Source of the DNA: Gemmatimonadaceae bacterium
Lineage (GTDB): Bacteria; Gemmatimonadota; Gemmatimonadetes; Gemmatimonadales; Gemmatimonadaceae
DNA length: 8,116 bases
Reading direction: 5' to 3'
NCBI GenBank assembly: GCA_014378185.1
Contig: JACMOE010000162.1
Location: 1-8,116, forward strand
Position numbers and translations under genes: made by a program. Each line of letters starts with the position of its first letter. Position 1 is the first letter of the stretch. Below the pieces are notes generated by a model, which worked only from the letters and a program-made list of their open reading frames with translations, searched no databases and was not told the origin of the DNA. Shown here in pieces: positions 1-6,619 of this stretch.

Positions 1-2156
1 CCGACTCAGCGGTACGCGCCATCTTCACCGGGCGAGGGCTGAGTGGCGGGGTACCGTTCGGACCCGCGCGCTGGAATGCCGACGGCAACAGTTACACGAC
101 GCTCGAGCGGTCCGCGGACGGGGCGGAGATTGTCGAGTACGATGCGGCGACCGGGCAGCGGCGCGTGCGCGTGACGTCGAAGCAACTGCAGCCCGCCGGT
201 GCGGCGGCGCCGCTCGACATCGACGACTACGCATGGTCGAACGACGGCAAGCGATTGCTCGTTTTCACGAATACGCGCAAGGTGTGGCGACAGAACACGC
301 GGGGCGATTACTGGGTGCTGGACCTGGCGACGTCCACGCTGCACAAGGTTGGCAGCGGCGCGCCGGAGGCGACGCTGATGTTCGCCAAGTTCTCGCCTGA
401 CGACGGCACCGTGGGCTATGTGCGCGGCGGCGAGATCTACGTCGAGCCGGCGATGGGTGGCAAGGCGACGCGACTCACGCACGATGCGACGCGGAAAGTC
501 GTGAACGGCATGACTGACTGGGTCTATGAAGAGGAGTTCGACCTTCGCGACGGGTTCCGCTGGAGTCCCGACAGCCGGTCCATCGCGTTCTGGCAATTCG
601 ACATGACGGGCATTCGCGACTACCTGCTCATCAACGACACTGATTCACTGTATCCGTTCACGGTGCCTGTGCAGTATCCCAAGGCGGGTACCACGAATTC
701 CGCGGTGCGGCTCGGCGTCATTCGCGTGGATGGACGTGGCACGCCGACATGGGCGCGCCTCGAGGGCGATTCACGGCAGCACTACATCCCGCGCGCCGAG
801 TGGGCGGGCAAGGACGAGTTGGTGGTGCAGTACATGGACCGGGCGCAGCATCACGACTGGGTAACGCTCGTGAATGCCCACACGGGTGCAGCGCGCGTGG
901 TGCTCGCGGAGAGCGACAGCGCGTGGGTGGACGTGGTGGATGACGTACGCTGGATGAAGGGCGACAAGAGCTTTCTCTGGGTGAGCGAGCGCGACGGATG
1001 GCGTCATGTCTACCTGGCGCCGCGCGATGGTGGTACGCCGCGTCTCCTGACGCCGGGCGCGTACGATGTCGTGAGTGTGGCGGCGGTGGATGAAGCTGGT
1101 GGATGGCTCTACATGATTGCCTCGCCGGACAATGCGACCCAGCGGTACCTGTATCGCGTCTCGCTCAGTGCCCCGGGCGCGCCGGAGCGTGTGTCGCCGT
1201 CGGATGCGCCGGGCACCCACAGCTACGACATTTCGCCGAATGCCCACTGGGCATTCCATTCCTTCTCGAGTGCAGCGCGACCACGCGTGACGAACCTTGT
1301 GTCGCTTCCGACGCACGCGACGGTACGTGAGCTGGGCCGCGGCGCGGCGCCCGCGTCGCTTGCGGCATCCCCGACGGAGTTCTTCAAGGTCGCCATTGCG
1401 GGTGGCGTGACGCTCGACGGATGGATGATCAAGCCGCGCGACTTCGACGCGACGAAGAAGTATCCCGTGCTGGTGCATGTGTATGGAGAACGGGCTGCGC
1501 AAACGGTACTCGACCGATGGGGCGGCGCGGAAGACCAGTGGTATCGCATGATTGCGGACCGAGGCTACATCGTGCTGAGCGTGGACACGCGCGGCACGCC
1601 GGGCCCCAGGGGCCGAGATTGGCGCAAGGTGATCTATGGCAGCATCGGCACGATCGGCAGCCGAGAAGAGGCGGATGCGGTGCGCGCGCTCACGCGCACC
1701 AGACCGTACCTCGATGCGAATCGGGTGGCGATCTGGGGCTGGAGCGGCGGCGGATCGAGCACGTTGAACGCCATGTTCCGGTATCCCGACGTCTACTCGA
1801 TGGGAATGGCAGTGGCGCCGGTGGCGGACCAGCACCTCTACGACACCATCTACCAGGAACGGTACGTCGGGCTGGTGCCGGACAACCCGCAGGGCTACGT
1901 GAACGGATCGCCCATCACCTACGCGGCGGGGCTGAAGGGCAAGCTGCTGATCGTGCACGGGTCGGGCGACGACAACGTGCACTACCAGGGCACCGAAAAG
2001 TTGGTGAACCGCCTGGTGGAGCTGGGCAAGCAGTTCGACATGATGGTCTATCCCAACCGAACGCACTGCATCTGCGAGGGCGAGGGCACCACCGTGCACG
2101 TGTATTCGTTGCTCACGCGCTATCTGTTCACGAACCTGCCCGGCGGCGGACGGTGA
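1..2156 (+). CDS. Dipeptidyl peptidase IV-type S9B serine peptidase (5' end outside window)
   Basis: Family S9B enzymes remove N-terminal X-Pro (or X-Ala) dipeptides and are usually exported. The reading frame is open from base 3, so the true start and any signal peptide lie left of the window; 717 residues are visible, which is most of a protein of this family. The first part is the DPPIV beta-propeller domain. It contains the paired-glutamate motif WVYEEE (about 519-536), which in DPP4 anchors the substrate amino terminus. The C-terminal alpha/beta-hydrolase domain carries DTRGTPGPRG, then the nucleophile in GWSGGGSS (Ser codon 1743-1745), the acid in HGSGDDNVH (Asp codon 1968-1970) and the His in YPNRTHC (codon 2064-2066). 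The triad is therefore complete. The nucleophile elbow has Gly where human DPP4 has Tyr (GWSYGG), as I recall for a bacterial subgroup. The stop overlaps the next start by 1 bp (TGATG), tying this gene to the hydroxyproline operon. Substrate preference for Hyp peptides is inferred from context only. Confidence 0.93.
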   Translation, partial: DSAVRAIFTGRGLSGGVPFGPARWNADGNSYTTLERSADGAEIVEYDAATGQRRVRVTSKQLQPAGAAAPLDIDDYAWSNDGKRLLVFTNTRKVWRQNTRGDYWVLDLATSTLHKVGSGAPEATLMFAKFSPDDGTVGYVRGGEIYVEPAMGGKATRLTHDATRKVVNGMTDWVYEEEFDLRDGFRWSPDSRSIAFWQFDMTGIRDYLLINDTDSLYPFTVPVQYPKAGTTNSAVRLGVIRVDGRGTPTWARLEGDSRQHYIPRAEWAGKDELVVQYMDRAQHHDWVTLVNAHTGAARVVLAESDSAWVDVVDDVRWMKGDKSFLWVSERDGWRHVYLAPRDGGTPRLLTPGAYDVVSVAAVDEAGGWLYMIASPDNATQRYLYRVSLSAPGAPERVSPSDAPGTHSYDISPNAHWAFHSFSSAARPRVTNLVSLPTHATVRELGRGAAPASLAASPTEFFKVAIAGGVTLDGWMIKPRDFDATKKYPVLVHVYGERAAQTVLDRWGGAEDQWYRMIADRGYIVLSVDTRGTPGPRGRDWRKVIYGSIGTIGSREEADAVRALTRTRPYLDANRVAIWGWSGGGSSTLNAMFRYPDVYSMGMAVAPVADQHLYDTIYQERYVGLVPDNPQGYVNGSPITYAAGLKGKLLIVHGSGDDNVHYQGTEKLVNRLVELGKQFDMMVYPNRTHCICEGEGTTVHVYSLLTRYLFTNLPGGGR

Positions 2157-2896
2157 TGCGCGCCACGGCGACGGAACCGCCAATGGGCAATATCGTCCCA
2201 CTGCGACGACAGACACTCACGGGCATGACGCTCGAAGCGTTGCGTGAGCGCATCCTGCGGGGCGTCTTTCCGGAAGGTGAGCCGCTGCGCCAGGATGCGA
2301 TTGCCGAGGAGCTCGGCGTGAGCCGCATTCCCGTGCGTGAGGCGTTGCGGCAACTCGAGGCGGAAGGGCTGGTGATCTTTCATCCGCATCGCGGCGCCGT
2401 GGTGACCACGCTCTCGCTGGACGAGATCAGGGAACTGTTTGAGCTGCGAGCCGACATTGAAAGTGACCTGCTGGGGCGGTCCATTCCATTGATGCAGCCA
2501 GCGGACCACCGCTCGGCGACGGAGATTCTCGATGCGTACGAGACCGCGCTGCACACGGGGAAGGTGGCGGCATGGGGAGAACTCAACTGGCGATTCCATT
2601 CGGCACTCTACGCTCCGTCAAATCGGCAGTTTACCCTGGGAATCCTGGGCAAGCTGCACCAGCAGAGTGACCGCTACCTGCGCATGCAGTTGTCGCTCAC
2701 GCACGGTGAATCACGTGCACGCTCCGAACATCGCGCGATCCTTGCGGCGGTGCGGAAGCGCGATATCGTCAAGGCGCCCGCGTTGATGCGTGCGCACATC
2801 CTGGAAGCTGGCCGGTCGTTGGTGTCGTTCCTCGAGGCCCATCGCGGCGCGCAACCACCTCGCGTGCGCGCCGGCGCGAAGGTGGCATCGTCGTGA
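2156..2896 (+). CDS. GntR family, FadR/FCD-type transcriptional regulator (HypR-like role)
   Basis: This 246-residue protein probably represses or controls the operon in response to a pathway metabolite. The N-terminal winged helix-turn-helix spans about residues 20-85, with the canonical GntR run RQDAIAEELGVSR, then PVREALRQLEAEGL and the wing HPHRGAVV. The C-terminal all-helical FCD domain (about 90-230) carries its usual metal/ligand residues: N144 and H148 in NWRFH, H192 in SEHRAIL and H214 in MRAHI. Asn takes the first position, where Asp is more common. GntR/FadR regulators of hydroxyproline genes are known (HypR of Sinorhizobium meliloti), which fits the neighbours. The gene lies inside the operon, so it may control its own level. 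Its operator should be at the promoter left of the window. The start at 2156 overlaps the peptidase stop (TGATG) but has no clear ribosome binding site. An in-frame ATG at 2183 (codon 10) is an alternative. Confidence 0.93.
   Translation: MRATATEPPMGNIVPLRRQTLTGMTLEALRERILRGVFPEGEPLRQDAIAEELGVSRIPVREALRQLEAEGLVIFHPHRGAVVTTLSLDEIRELFELRADIESDLLGRSIPLMQPADHRSATEILDAYETALHTGKVAAWGELNWRFHSALYAPSNRQFTLGILGKLHQQSDRYLRMQLSLTHGESRARSEHRAILAAVRKRDIVKAPALMRAHILEAGRSLVSFLEAHRGAQPPRVRAGAKVASS
2879..2885 (+). promoter_or_regulatory. Ribosome binding site of the epimerase gene
   Basis: AAGGTGG ends seven bases before the GTG at 2893, within the last codons of the regulator gene. It supports the GTG over the ATG at 2908. 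Confidence 0.55.
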
Positions 2897-3870
2897 GCGC
2901 TACCAGCATGCCGGCAACCATTCGCGTCGTGGATTCGCACACGGAGGGAGAACCGACGCGCGTTGTCGTGGACGGATGGCCGCAGCCACAGGGCGCGACG
3001 ATGGCCGAGCGGAGGGACGATCTGCGCGCGCGGTACGATGATTTGCGACGCGCCGTGGTGTGCGAACCTCGTGGCCACGATGCGATTGTCGGCGCGCTGC
3101 TGACGCCTCCCGTGCATCCCGGATCCGTGGCGGGCATCGTGTTCTTCAACAACGGCACGTACCTCGGGATGTGCGGGCACGGACTCATTGGCGTGGTGCG
3201 CACGCTGGAGCACCTGGGCCGGTTGTCTCCCTGTGTGGCACGGTTCGATACTCCGGTTGGCACCGTGCGCGCAGAACTCAGCGCTGATGGCACGGTCACC
3301 ATCGAGAACGTTCCGTCCCACCTTCATGCGCGCGACGTCGTGGTCGAGGTGCGGGGGTACGGAGCGGTACGCGGAGATGTTGCGTGGGGGGGCAACTGGT
3401 TCTTCATCACGCACGCCGATGCCGTGCCGGTGGACATGGCCCACCTCGCCGAGCTGAACCGATTCACGCACGCAATTCAGGACGCCATCACGGCGCAGGG
3501 CGTCACGGGCGCTGACGGCGGCGAGATCGACCACATCGAGATCTCCGCCGCTCCGACGCGGCCCGATGCGGATGGCCTGAACTTCGTGCTCTGCTCAGGC
3601 GGGGAGTATGATCGATCGCCGTGTGGCACGGGCACGTCGGCGACGATGGCGGCGCTGCACGCGCGCGGTAAACTCGCCCTTGGCCAGGAGTGGCGACAGG
3701 AGGGGATCGCCGGAGGATTGTTCACTGGATGGCTCACTGCGGGCGCCGACGGAACGGTCGTGCCGCACGTGCGCGGTACCGCTTTCATCACGAGCGAAGC
3801 GACACTGCATTTCGACCCGCGCGACCCGTTTCGAGACGGGATTCCCACTGCGGTTGCGCAGCGCACGTGA
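2893..3870 (+). CDS. lhpA: 4-hydroxyproline 2-epimerase (proline racemase family)
   Basis: This cofactor-free enzyme interconverts trans-4-hydroxy-L-proline and cis-4-hydroxy-D-proline, the first step of the pathway. The protein has 325 residues, normal for the family, and begins with the typical IRVVDSHTEGEPTRVV. Both catalytic cysteines of the two-base mechanism are present: C94 in MCGHG and C244 in SPCGTGTSA. H96 and D240 sit at the spacings seen in characterised epimerases. Having Cys at both positions argues against the trans-3-hydroxyproline dehydratase branch, where the first Cys is Ser or Thr. Proline racemase remains a formal alternative, but the dehydrogenase subunits and deaminase downstream favour the hydroxyproline epimerase. 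The GTG start overlaps the regulator stop by 4 bp (GTGA) and has an SD-like AAGGTGG at 2879-2885. An ATG at 2908 has no comparable site. Confidence 0.93.
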   Translation: MSATSMPATIRVVDSHTEGEPTRVVVDGWPQPQGATMAERRDDLRARYDDLRRAVVCEPRGHDAIVGALLTPPVHPGSVAGIVFFNNGTYLGMCGHGLIGVVRTLEHLGRLSPCVARFDTPVGTVRAELSADGTVTIENVPSHLHARDVVVEVRGYGAVRGDVAWGGNWFFITHADAVPVDMAHLAELNRFTHAIQDAITAQGVTGADGGEIDHIEISAAPTRPDADGLNFVLCSGGEYDRSPCGTGTSATMAALHARGKLALGQEWRQEGIAGGLFTGWLTAGADGTVVPHVRGTAFITSEATLHFDPRDPFRDGIPTAVAQRT

Positions 3871-5003
3871 CACGCACGCAGCGGTGGGATGCCATCGTCA
3901 TTGGCGCGGGAATCGTGGGTGCCGCGTGTGCGCGAGCGCTGGCGATGGACGGCTTGGCCGTGCTCGTGCTGGAGAGCGGGTTCACCGGCGGGAGCACGAC
4001 CGCGGCGGCAATGGGCCATCTCGTGGCCATGGACGATTCGCCCGCGCAGCTCGCGCTCACGGCGCTGTCGCTTGCGCTGTGGCGTGATCTCGCTGTCGAG
4101 CTGCCGGCTGCCGTCGAGTACGACGCCTGCGGCACGCTCTGGATTGCCGAGGATGACGCGCAGATGGAGATGGTGCGCTTGAAGCAGCAGACCTATCGCG
4201 ACGCAGGCATTGCGTGCGAGCAAGTCCTTGGCGCGGCGGCCCTGAGTGCGCTCGAACCGAACCTGCGATCGGGTCTCGCTGGCGCGCTCCTCGTACCAGG
4301 AGACGGCGTGATCTATCCGCCGAGTGCCGCGGTGTGGCTCCTGGCGCAGGCGATGGCGCGGGGATGTGTCGTCCGCGAGAGATGTCGTGTCGACGAGATC
4401 GCTGACCAGTCGGTGCGATGCGGAGACGAGTGGTTGCATGCGCACGTGATAGTGAATGCGGCGGGTGGGGGGGCGGTCGCGCTCACGCCGTCGCTGCCGA
4501 TTGTGCCGAGAAAGGGGCATCTTGCCATCACTGACCGGTATCCCGGGTTCGTCCGCCACCAGCTGGTGGAGCTGGGCTACCTCGCAAGCGCACACGAGAT
4601 GAGCAGCGAGTCGGTGGCGTTCAATGTGCAGCCGCGTGCCACGGGGCAGGTGCTCATCGGTTCCTCACGTGAGCTCGTGGGGTGGGATGCCTCGACGAAT
4701 CGGCGCGTGCTCCGGGAGATGCTCGATCGCGCGCAACGATTCATGCCGGCGTTGCGCGACACGTCCATCGTGCGGACGTGGAGGGGCTTTCGTCCCGCCA
4801 CGGTGGACAAGCTGCCGCTCATCGGGCGGTGGGAGCCCACGGCGGGTGTCTGGATTGCTGCCGGACACGAGGGGTTGGGAATCACCACGTCACTCGGTAC
4901 GGCGCGGTTGATCGCGGACATGGTGATGGGTCGTACACCCGCATTCGATGTCTCGGCCTTCGCACCCAATCGTGCGCTGCCTGCGGCGGAGGTAGCGGCG
5001 TGA
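3867..5003 (+). CDS. lhpB: D-hydroxyproline dehydrogenase beta subunit (FAD-dependent DAO-type oxidoreductase)
   Basis: This is the substrate-oxidising flavoprotein subunit, expected to convert cis-4-hydroxy-D-proline to 4-hydroxy-1-pyrroline-2-carboxylate. The 378-residue protein opens with a Rossmann FAD-binding motif, GAGIVG at 13-18, followed by the acidic end of the second strand (VLVLES). It ends with the DAO-family C-terminal signature: the stretch RGFRPATVDKLPLIG (about 307-321), then AGHEGLGITTS (about 332-342). In overall type it resembles HcnC and the beta subunit of the heteromeric D-hydroxyproline dehydrogenase of Pseudomonas aeruginosa. No transmembrane segment or export signal is evident, so the complex should be cytoplasmic. 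The GTG start at 3867 overlaps the epimerase stop by 4 bp and directly precedes the FAD motif, so a much longer frame reaching upstream into the epimerase is not needed. D-proline or sarcosine oxidation are alternatives; the epimerase and deaminase neighbours favour hydroxyproline. Confidence 0.9.
   Translation: MTRTQRWDAIVIGAGIVGAACARALAMDGLAVLVLESGFTGGSTTAAAMGHLVAMDDSPAQLALTALSLALWRDLAVELPAAVEYDACGTLWIAEDDAQMEMVRLKQQTYRDAGIACEQVLGAAALSALEPNLRSGLAGALLVPGDGVIYPPSAAVWLLAQAMARGCVVRERCRVDEIADQSVRCGDEWLHAHVIVNAAGGGAVALTPSLPIVPRKGHLAITDRYPGFVRHQLVELGYLASAHEMSSESVAFNVQPRATGQVLIGSSRELVGWDASTNRRVLREMLDRAQRFMPALRDTSIVRTWRGFRPATVDKLPLIGRWEPTAGVWIAAGHEGLGITTSLGTARLIADMVMGRTPAFDVSAFAPNRALPAAEVAA
4988..4993 (+). 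promoter_or_regulatory. Ribosome binding site of the gamma subunit gene
   Basis: GGAGGT ends six bases before the GTG at 5000. It is the strongest Shine-Dalgarno match in the operon and fixes the GTG, rather than the ATG at 5027, as the start. It lies inside the end of the beta gene, so ribosomes can enter independently of coupling, perhaps to raise output of the small subunit. Confidence 0.75.
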
Positions 5004-5287
5004 GCGCTACCGGCGCGCTGGTCACCATGGCCATCGACGGGCGCGAGGTCCGCGTGTCGGCCGGCATTTCGGTGGCGGCGGCGATGCTGGATGCCGGCGT
5101 GATCGCGTTTCGGCGCTCCGTGAATGGATCGGATCGCGGTCCGCTGTGCGGCATGGGGGTCTGCTACGAGTGTCGGGTGACGATCGATGACGTGGCGCAT
5201 CGGCGCGCATGTCTCGTGATGGTGGCTGACGGTCTTCGAGTGTCGACGCATGCGTGTCGTCCTGAGCGAAGCGAAGGACCTGCTTGA
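5000..5287 (+). CDS. D-hydroxyproline dehydrogenase gamma subunit ([2Fe-2S] ferredoxin-like)
   Basis: This small electron-transfer subunit has 95 residues and belongs to the Fer2_4 type found in HcnABC-like and sarcosine-oxidase-like complexes. A ferredoxin beta-grasp start (IDGREVRVSAGISVAAAML) is followed by the cluster ligands C50, C55 and C58 in LCGMGVCYEC and C71 in RRACL, the C-x4-C-x2-C...C spacing of plant-type [2Fe-2S] domains. It should pass electrons between the flavin subunits on either side. The GTG start overlaps the beta stop by 4 bp and has a strong SD (GGAGGT, 4988-4993) six bases upstream; an ATG ten codons in lacks this. The last nine residues (RPERSEGPA) are encoded by the left arm of an inverted repeat and are probably not part of the ancestral fold. 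The stop overlaps the alpha start by 1 bp. Confidence 0.9.
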   Translation: MSATGALVTMAIDGREVRVSAGISVAAAMLDAGVIAFRRSVNGSDRGPLCGMGVCYECRVTIDDVAHRRACLVMVADGLRVSTHACRPERSEGPA

Positions 5288-5329
5288 TGGAACGCAGAGA
5301 GCAGGTACTTCGCTTTGCGCAGGACGACA
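5255..5329. repeat. REP-like inverted repeat spanning the gamma/alpha gene junction
   Basis: Two 30-base arms (5255-5284 and 5300-5329) are reverse complements at 27 of 30 positions; one of the three mismatches would be a G-U pair in RNA. They are separated by a 15-base loop (5285-5299). The arms contain CCTGAGCGAAGCGAAGGA and its near-complement, a type of palindrome I recall as dispersed in many high-GC genomes. The element encodes the last residues of the gamma subunit (PERSEG) and the first residues of alpha (VLRFAQDD), peptides I recall recurring where this kind of repeat runs into coding sequence. It also carries the alpha Shine-Dalgarno (AAGGA, 5274-5278) in the left arm, with the gamma stop and alpha ATG at the edge of the loop. 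Confidence 0.85.
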
Positions 5330-6615
5330 GATTCGACATCCTCGTCATTGGGGGAGGACCGGCCGGCATTGCCGCCGCGGCGCGTGCGGCCGAGTGTGGG
5401 CTCAACGTGCTGTTGCTGGATGAAGGCGCGGATGTGGGTGGACAGATCTGGCGTCGCCGCACTGGCAGCCTGGCGAGAGGTGCCGCACGCGCGTGGTTCA
5501 CGCGGCTCGAGGCATCGGGCGCGACCGTCATTCGCGGTGCGTCCGTGGTGGACGCGGCACGGCGAGCAGACGGTGGATTCACTGTGACGGCCGAGCGTGC
5601 GGCGGGCGCGTTGCTGGTAGATGCGGGGGTGATCGTGCTGGCAACGGGAGCTCGGGAGCGATTCCTTCCGTTTCCCGGATGGACGCTGCCTGGCGTCATC
5701 GGTGTGGGTGCAGCGCAGGCGCTGCTCAAGGGTGGCGCGTCGTTTCGCGGCAAGCGCGTGGTGATTGCGGGGAGCGGACCGCTGCTGCTACCAGTGGCGA
5801 GCGCGCTTGCCGCCGACGGTGCGAGTGTGCGTCTCGTCGCGGAGCAGGCGCGCTCCCGCGACGTCGGCCGATTTGCCCTTGGACTCTGGCGGCATCCCGC
5901 CACGCTGGTGCAGGCGGCCCGCTATCGTGCCGGATTCGTCGGCACTCCGTACACGCTCGGCACATGGGTAACCGCAGCGCGCGGTAACGGGCGTGTGGAG
6001 GAAGTGGACGTCACCAACGGTCGGACGACGCGCACGATCGCATGTGACCTGTTGAGCGCTGCGTTCGGACTGGTGCCCAACACCGAATTGGCGCGCCTGC
6101 TCGGCTGCGACCGCACCGACGGGATGGTGTGGGTGAATCACGACCAGCAGACGAGTCAGGCGGGGGTGTACTGCGCAGGTGAGCCCACGGGTATCGGCGG
6201 CGTGGAGTTGTCGCTTGCCGAGGGAGAAATCGCTGGCCTGTGCAGTGCCGGCCATCCTGGGGACGCTCGCGCGCTGTTGCCGCGCCGCGACCGGTTGCGG
6301 CGGGATGCGGCGACCATGGATCGGGCGTTCACGCTGCGGCCGGAGCTTCGCACACTCGCGCATGCCGACACCATCGTCTGCCGGTGCGAGGACGTGACAC
6401 TTGGCGCCATCAAGGCCGACTGGCGCATGCGCCAGGCAAAGCTGTACACGCGAGCGGGAATGGGCGCGTGCCAGGGTCGCATCTGCAGTTCAGCCCTGGA
6501 ATTCCTGCACGGCTGGGAGGCAGATACCACGCGGCTTCCAGTCGAGCCAACGCTGTATTCCACACTCACCGCGGAGCCGGCGACCAGTGCGCCGTCCGCG
6601 AATCATGGAGCCTGA
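5287..6615 (+). CDS. D-hydroxyproline dehydrogenase alpha subunit (NAD(P)/FAD oxidoreductase with C-terminal BFD-like [2Fe-2S] domain)
   Basis: This 442-residue subunit accepts electrons within the dehydrogenase complex. An FAD-type Rossmann motif, GGGPAG (22-27), is followed by ATGARERFLPFPGW, typical of two-dinucleotide-binding-domain flavoproteins, and by a second nucleotide motif GSGPLL (162-167). In that second motif the last Gly is replaced by Leu, so NAD(P) binding may be lost or altered. The C-terminal BFD-like domain has C365 and C367 (CRC) and C395 and C400 (CQGRIC), a complete [2Fe-2S] ligand set. The architecture matches HcnB and the alpha subunit of the P. aeruginosa-type heteromeric enzyme. 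The first 15 residues (MERREQVLRFAQDDR) come largely from an inverted repeat and precede the point where homologues usually begin. The ATG at 5287 overlaps the gamma stop (TGATG) and has AAGGA at 5274-5278. Confidence 0.9.
   Translation: MERREQVLRFAQDDRFDILVIGGGPAGIAAAARAAECGLNVLLLDEGADVGGQIWRRRTGSLARGAARAWFTRLEASGATVIRGASVVDAARRADGGFTVTAERAAGALLVDAGVIVLATGARERFLPFPGWTLPGVIGVGAAQALLKGGASFRGKRVVIAGSGPLLLPVASALAADGASVRLVAEQARSRDVGRFALGLWRHPATLVQAARYRAGFVGTPYTLGTWVTAARGNGRVEEVDVTNGRTTRTIACDLLSAAFGLVPNTELARLLGCDRTDGMVWVNHDQQTSQAGVYCAGEPTGIGGVELSLAEGEIAGLCSAGHPGDARALLPRRDRLRRDAATMDRAFTLRPELRTLAHADTIVCRCEDVTLGAIKADWRMRQAKLYTRAGMGACQGRICSSALEFLHGWEADTTRLPVEPTLYSTLTAEPATSAPSANHGA
6607..6610 (+). promoter_or_regulatory. 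Ribosome binding site of the deaminase gene
   Basis: GGAG lies nine bases before the ATG at 6620, within the last codons of the alpha subunit gene. It decides the start in favour of 6620 over the ATG at 6605, which overlaps the GGAG itself and has no upstream purine-rich site. Confidence 0.6.
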
Positions 6616-6619
6616 CGAG

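Noticed and set aside
1421..2155. Upstream extension of the regulator frame into the peptidase gene
   Set aside because: The translated extension has no domain and overlaps the peptidase catalytic region; the regulator starts with its normal N-terminus at 2156.
771..2216. 481-codon open frame on the - strand opposite the peptidase
   Set aside because: It mirrors a gene with a full catalytic triad; its product is rich in Arg, His and Ala with no recognisable domain, as expected for antisense frames in GC-rich DNA.
3690..3866. Upstream extension of the beta-subunit frame to an ATG at 3690
   Set aside because: It would add 59 meaningless residues before the FAD motif; the GTG at 3867 gives the standard family start and a 4-bp overlap.
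3477..4595. 372-codon - strand frame opposite the epimerase and beta-subunit genes
   Set aside because: It crosses two well-supported + strand genes and has a low-complexity Arg/His-rich product with no motif.
5255..5329. CRISPR array or transcription terminator at the gamma/alpha junction
   Set aside because: There is only a single inverted repeat with no spacers, no T tract, and both arms are translated within adjoining genes of one operon.
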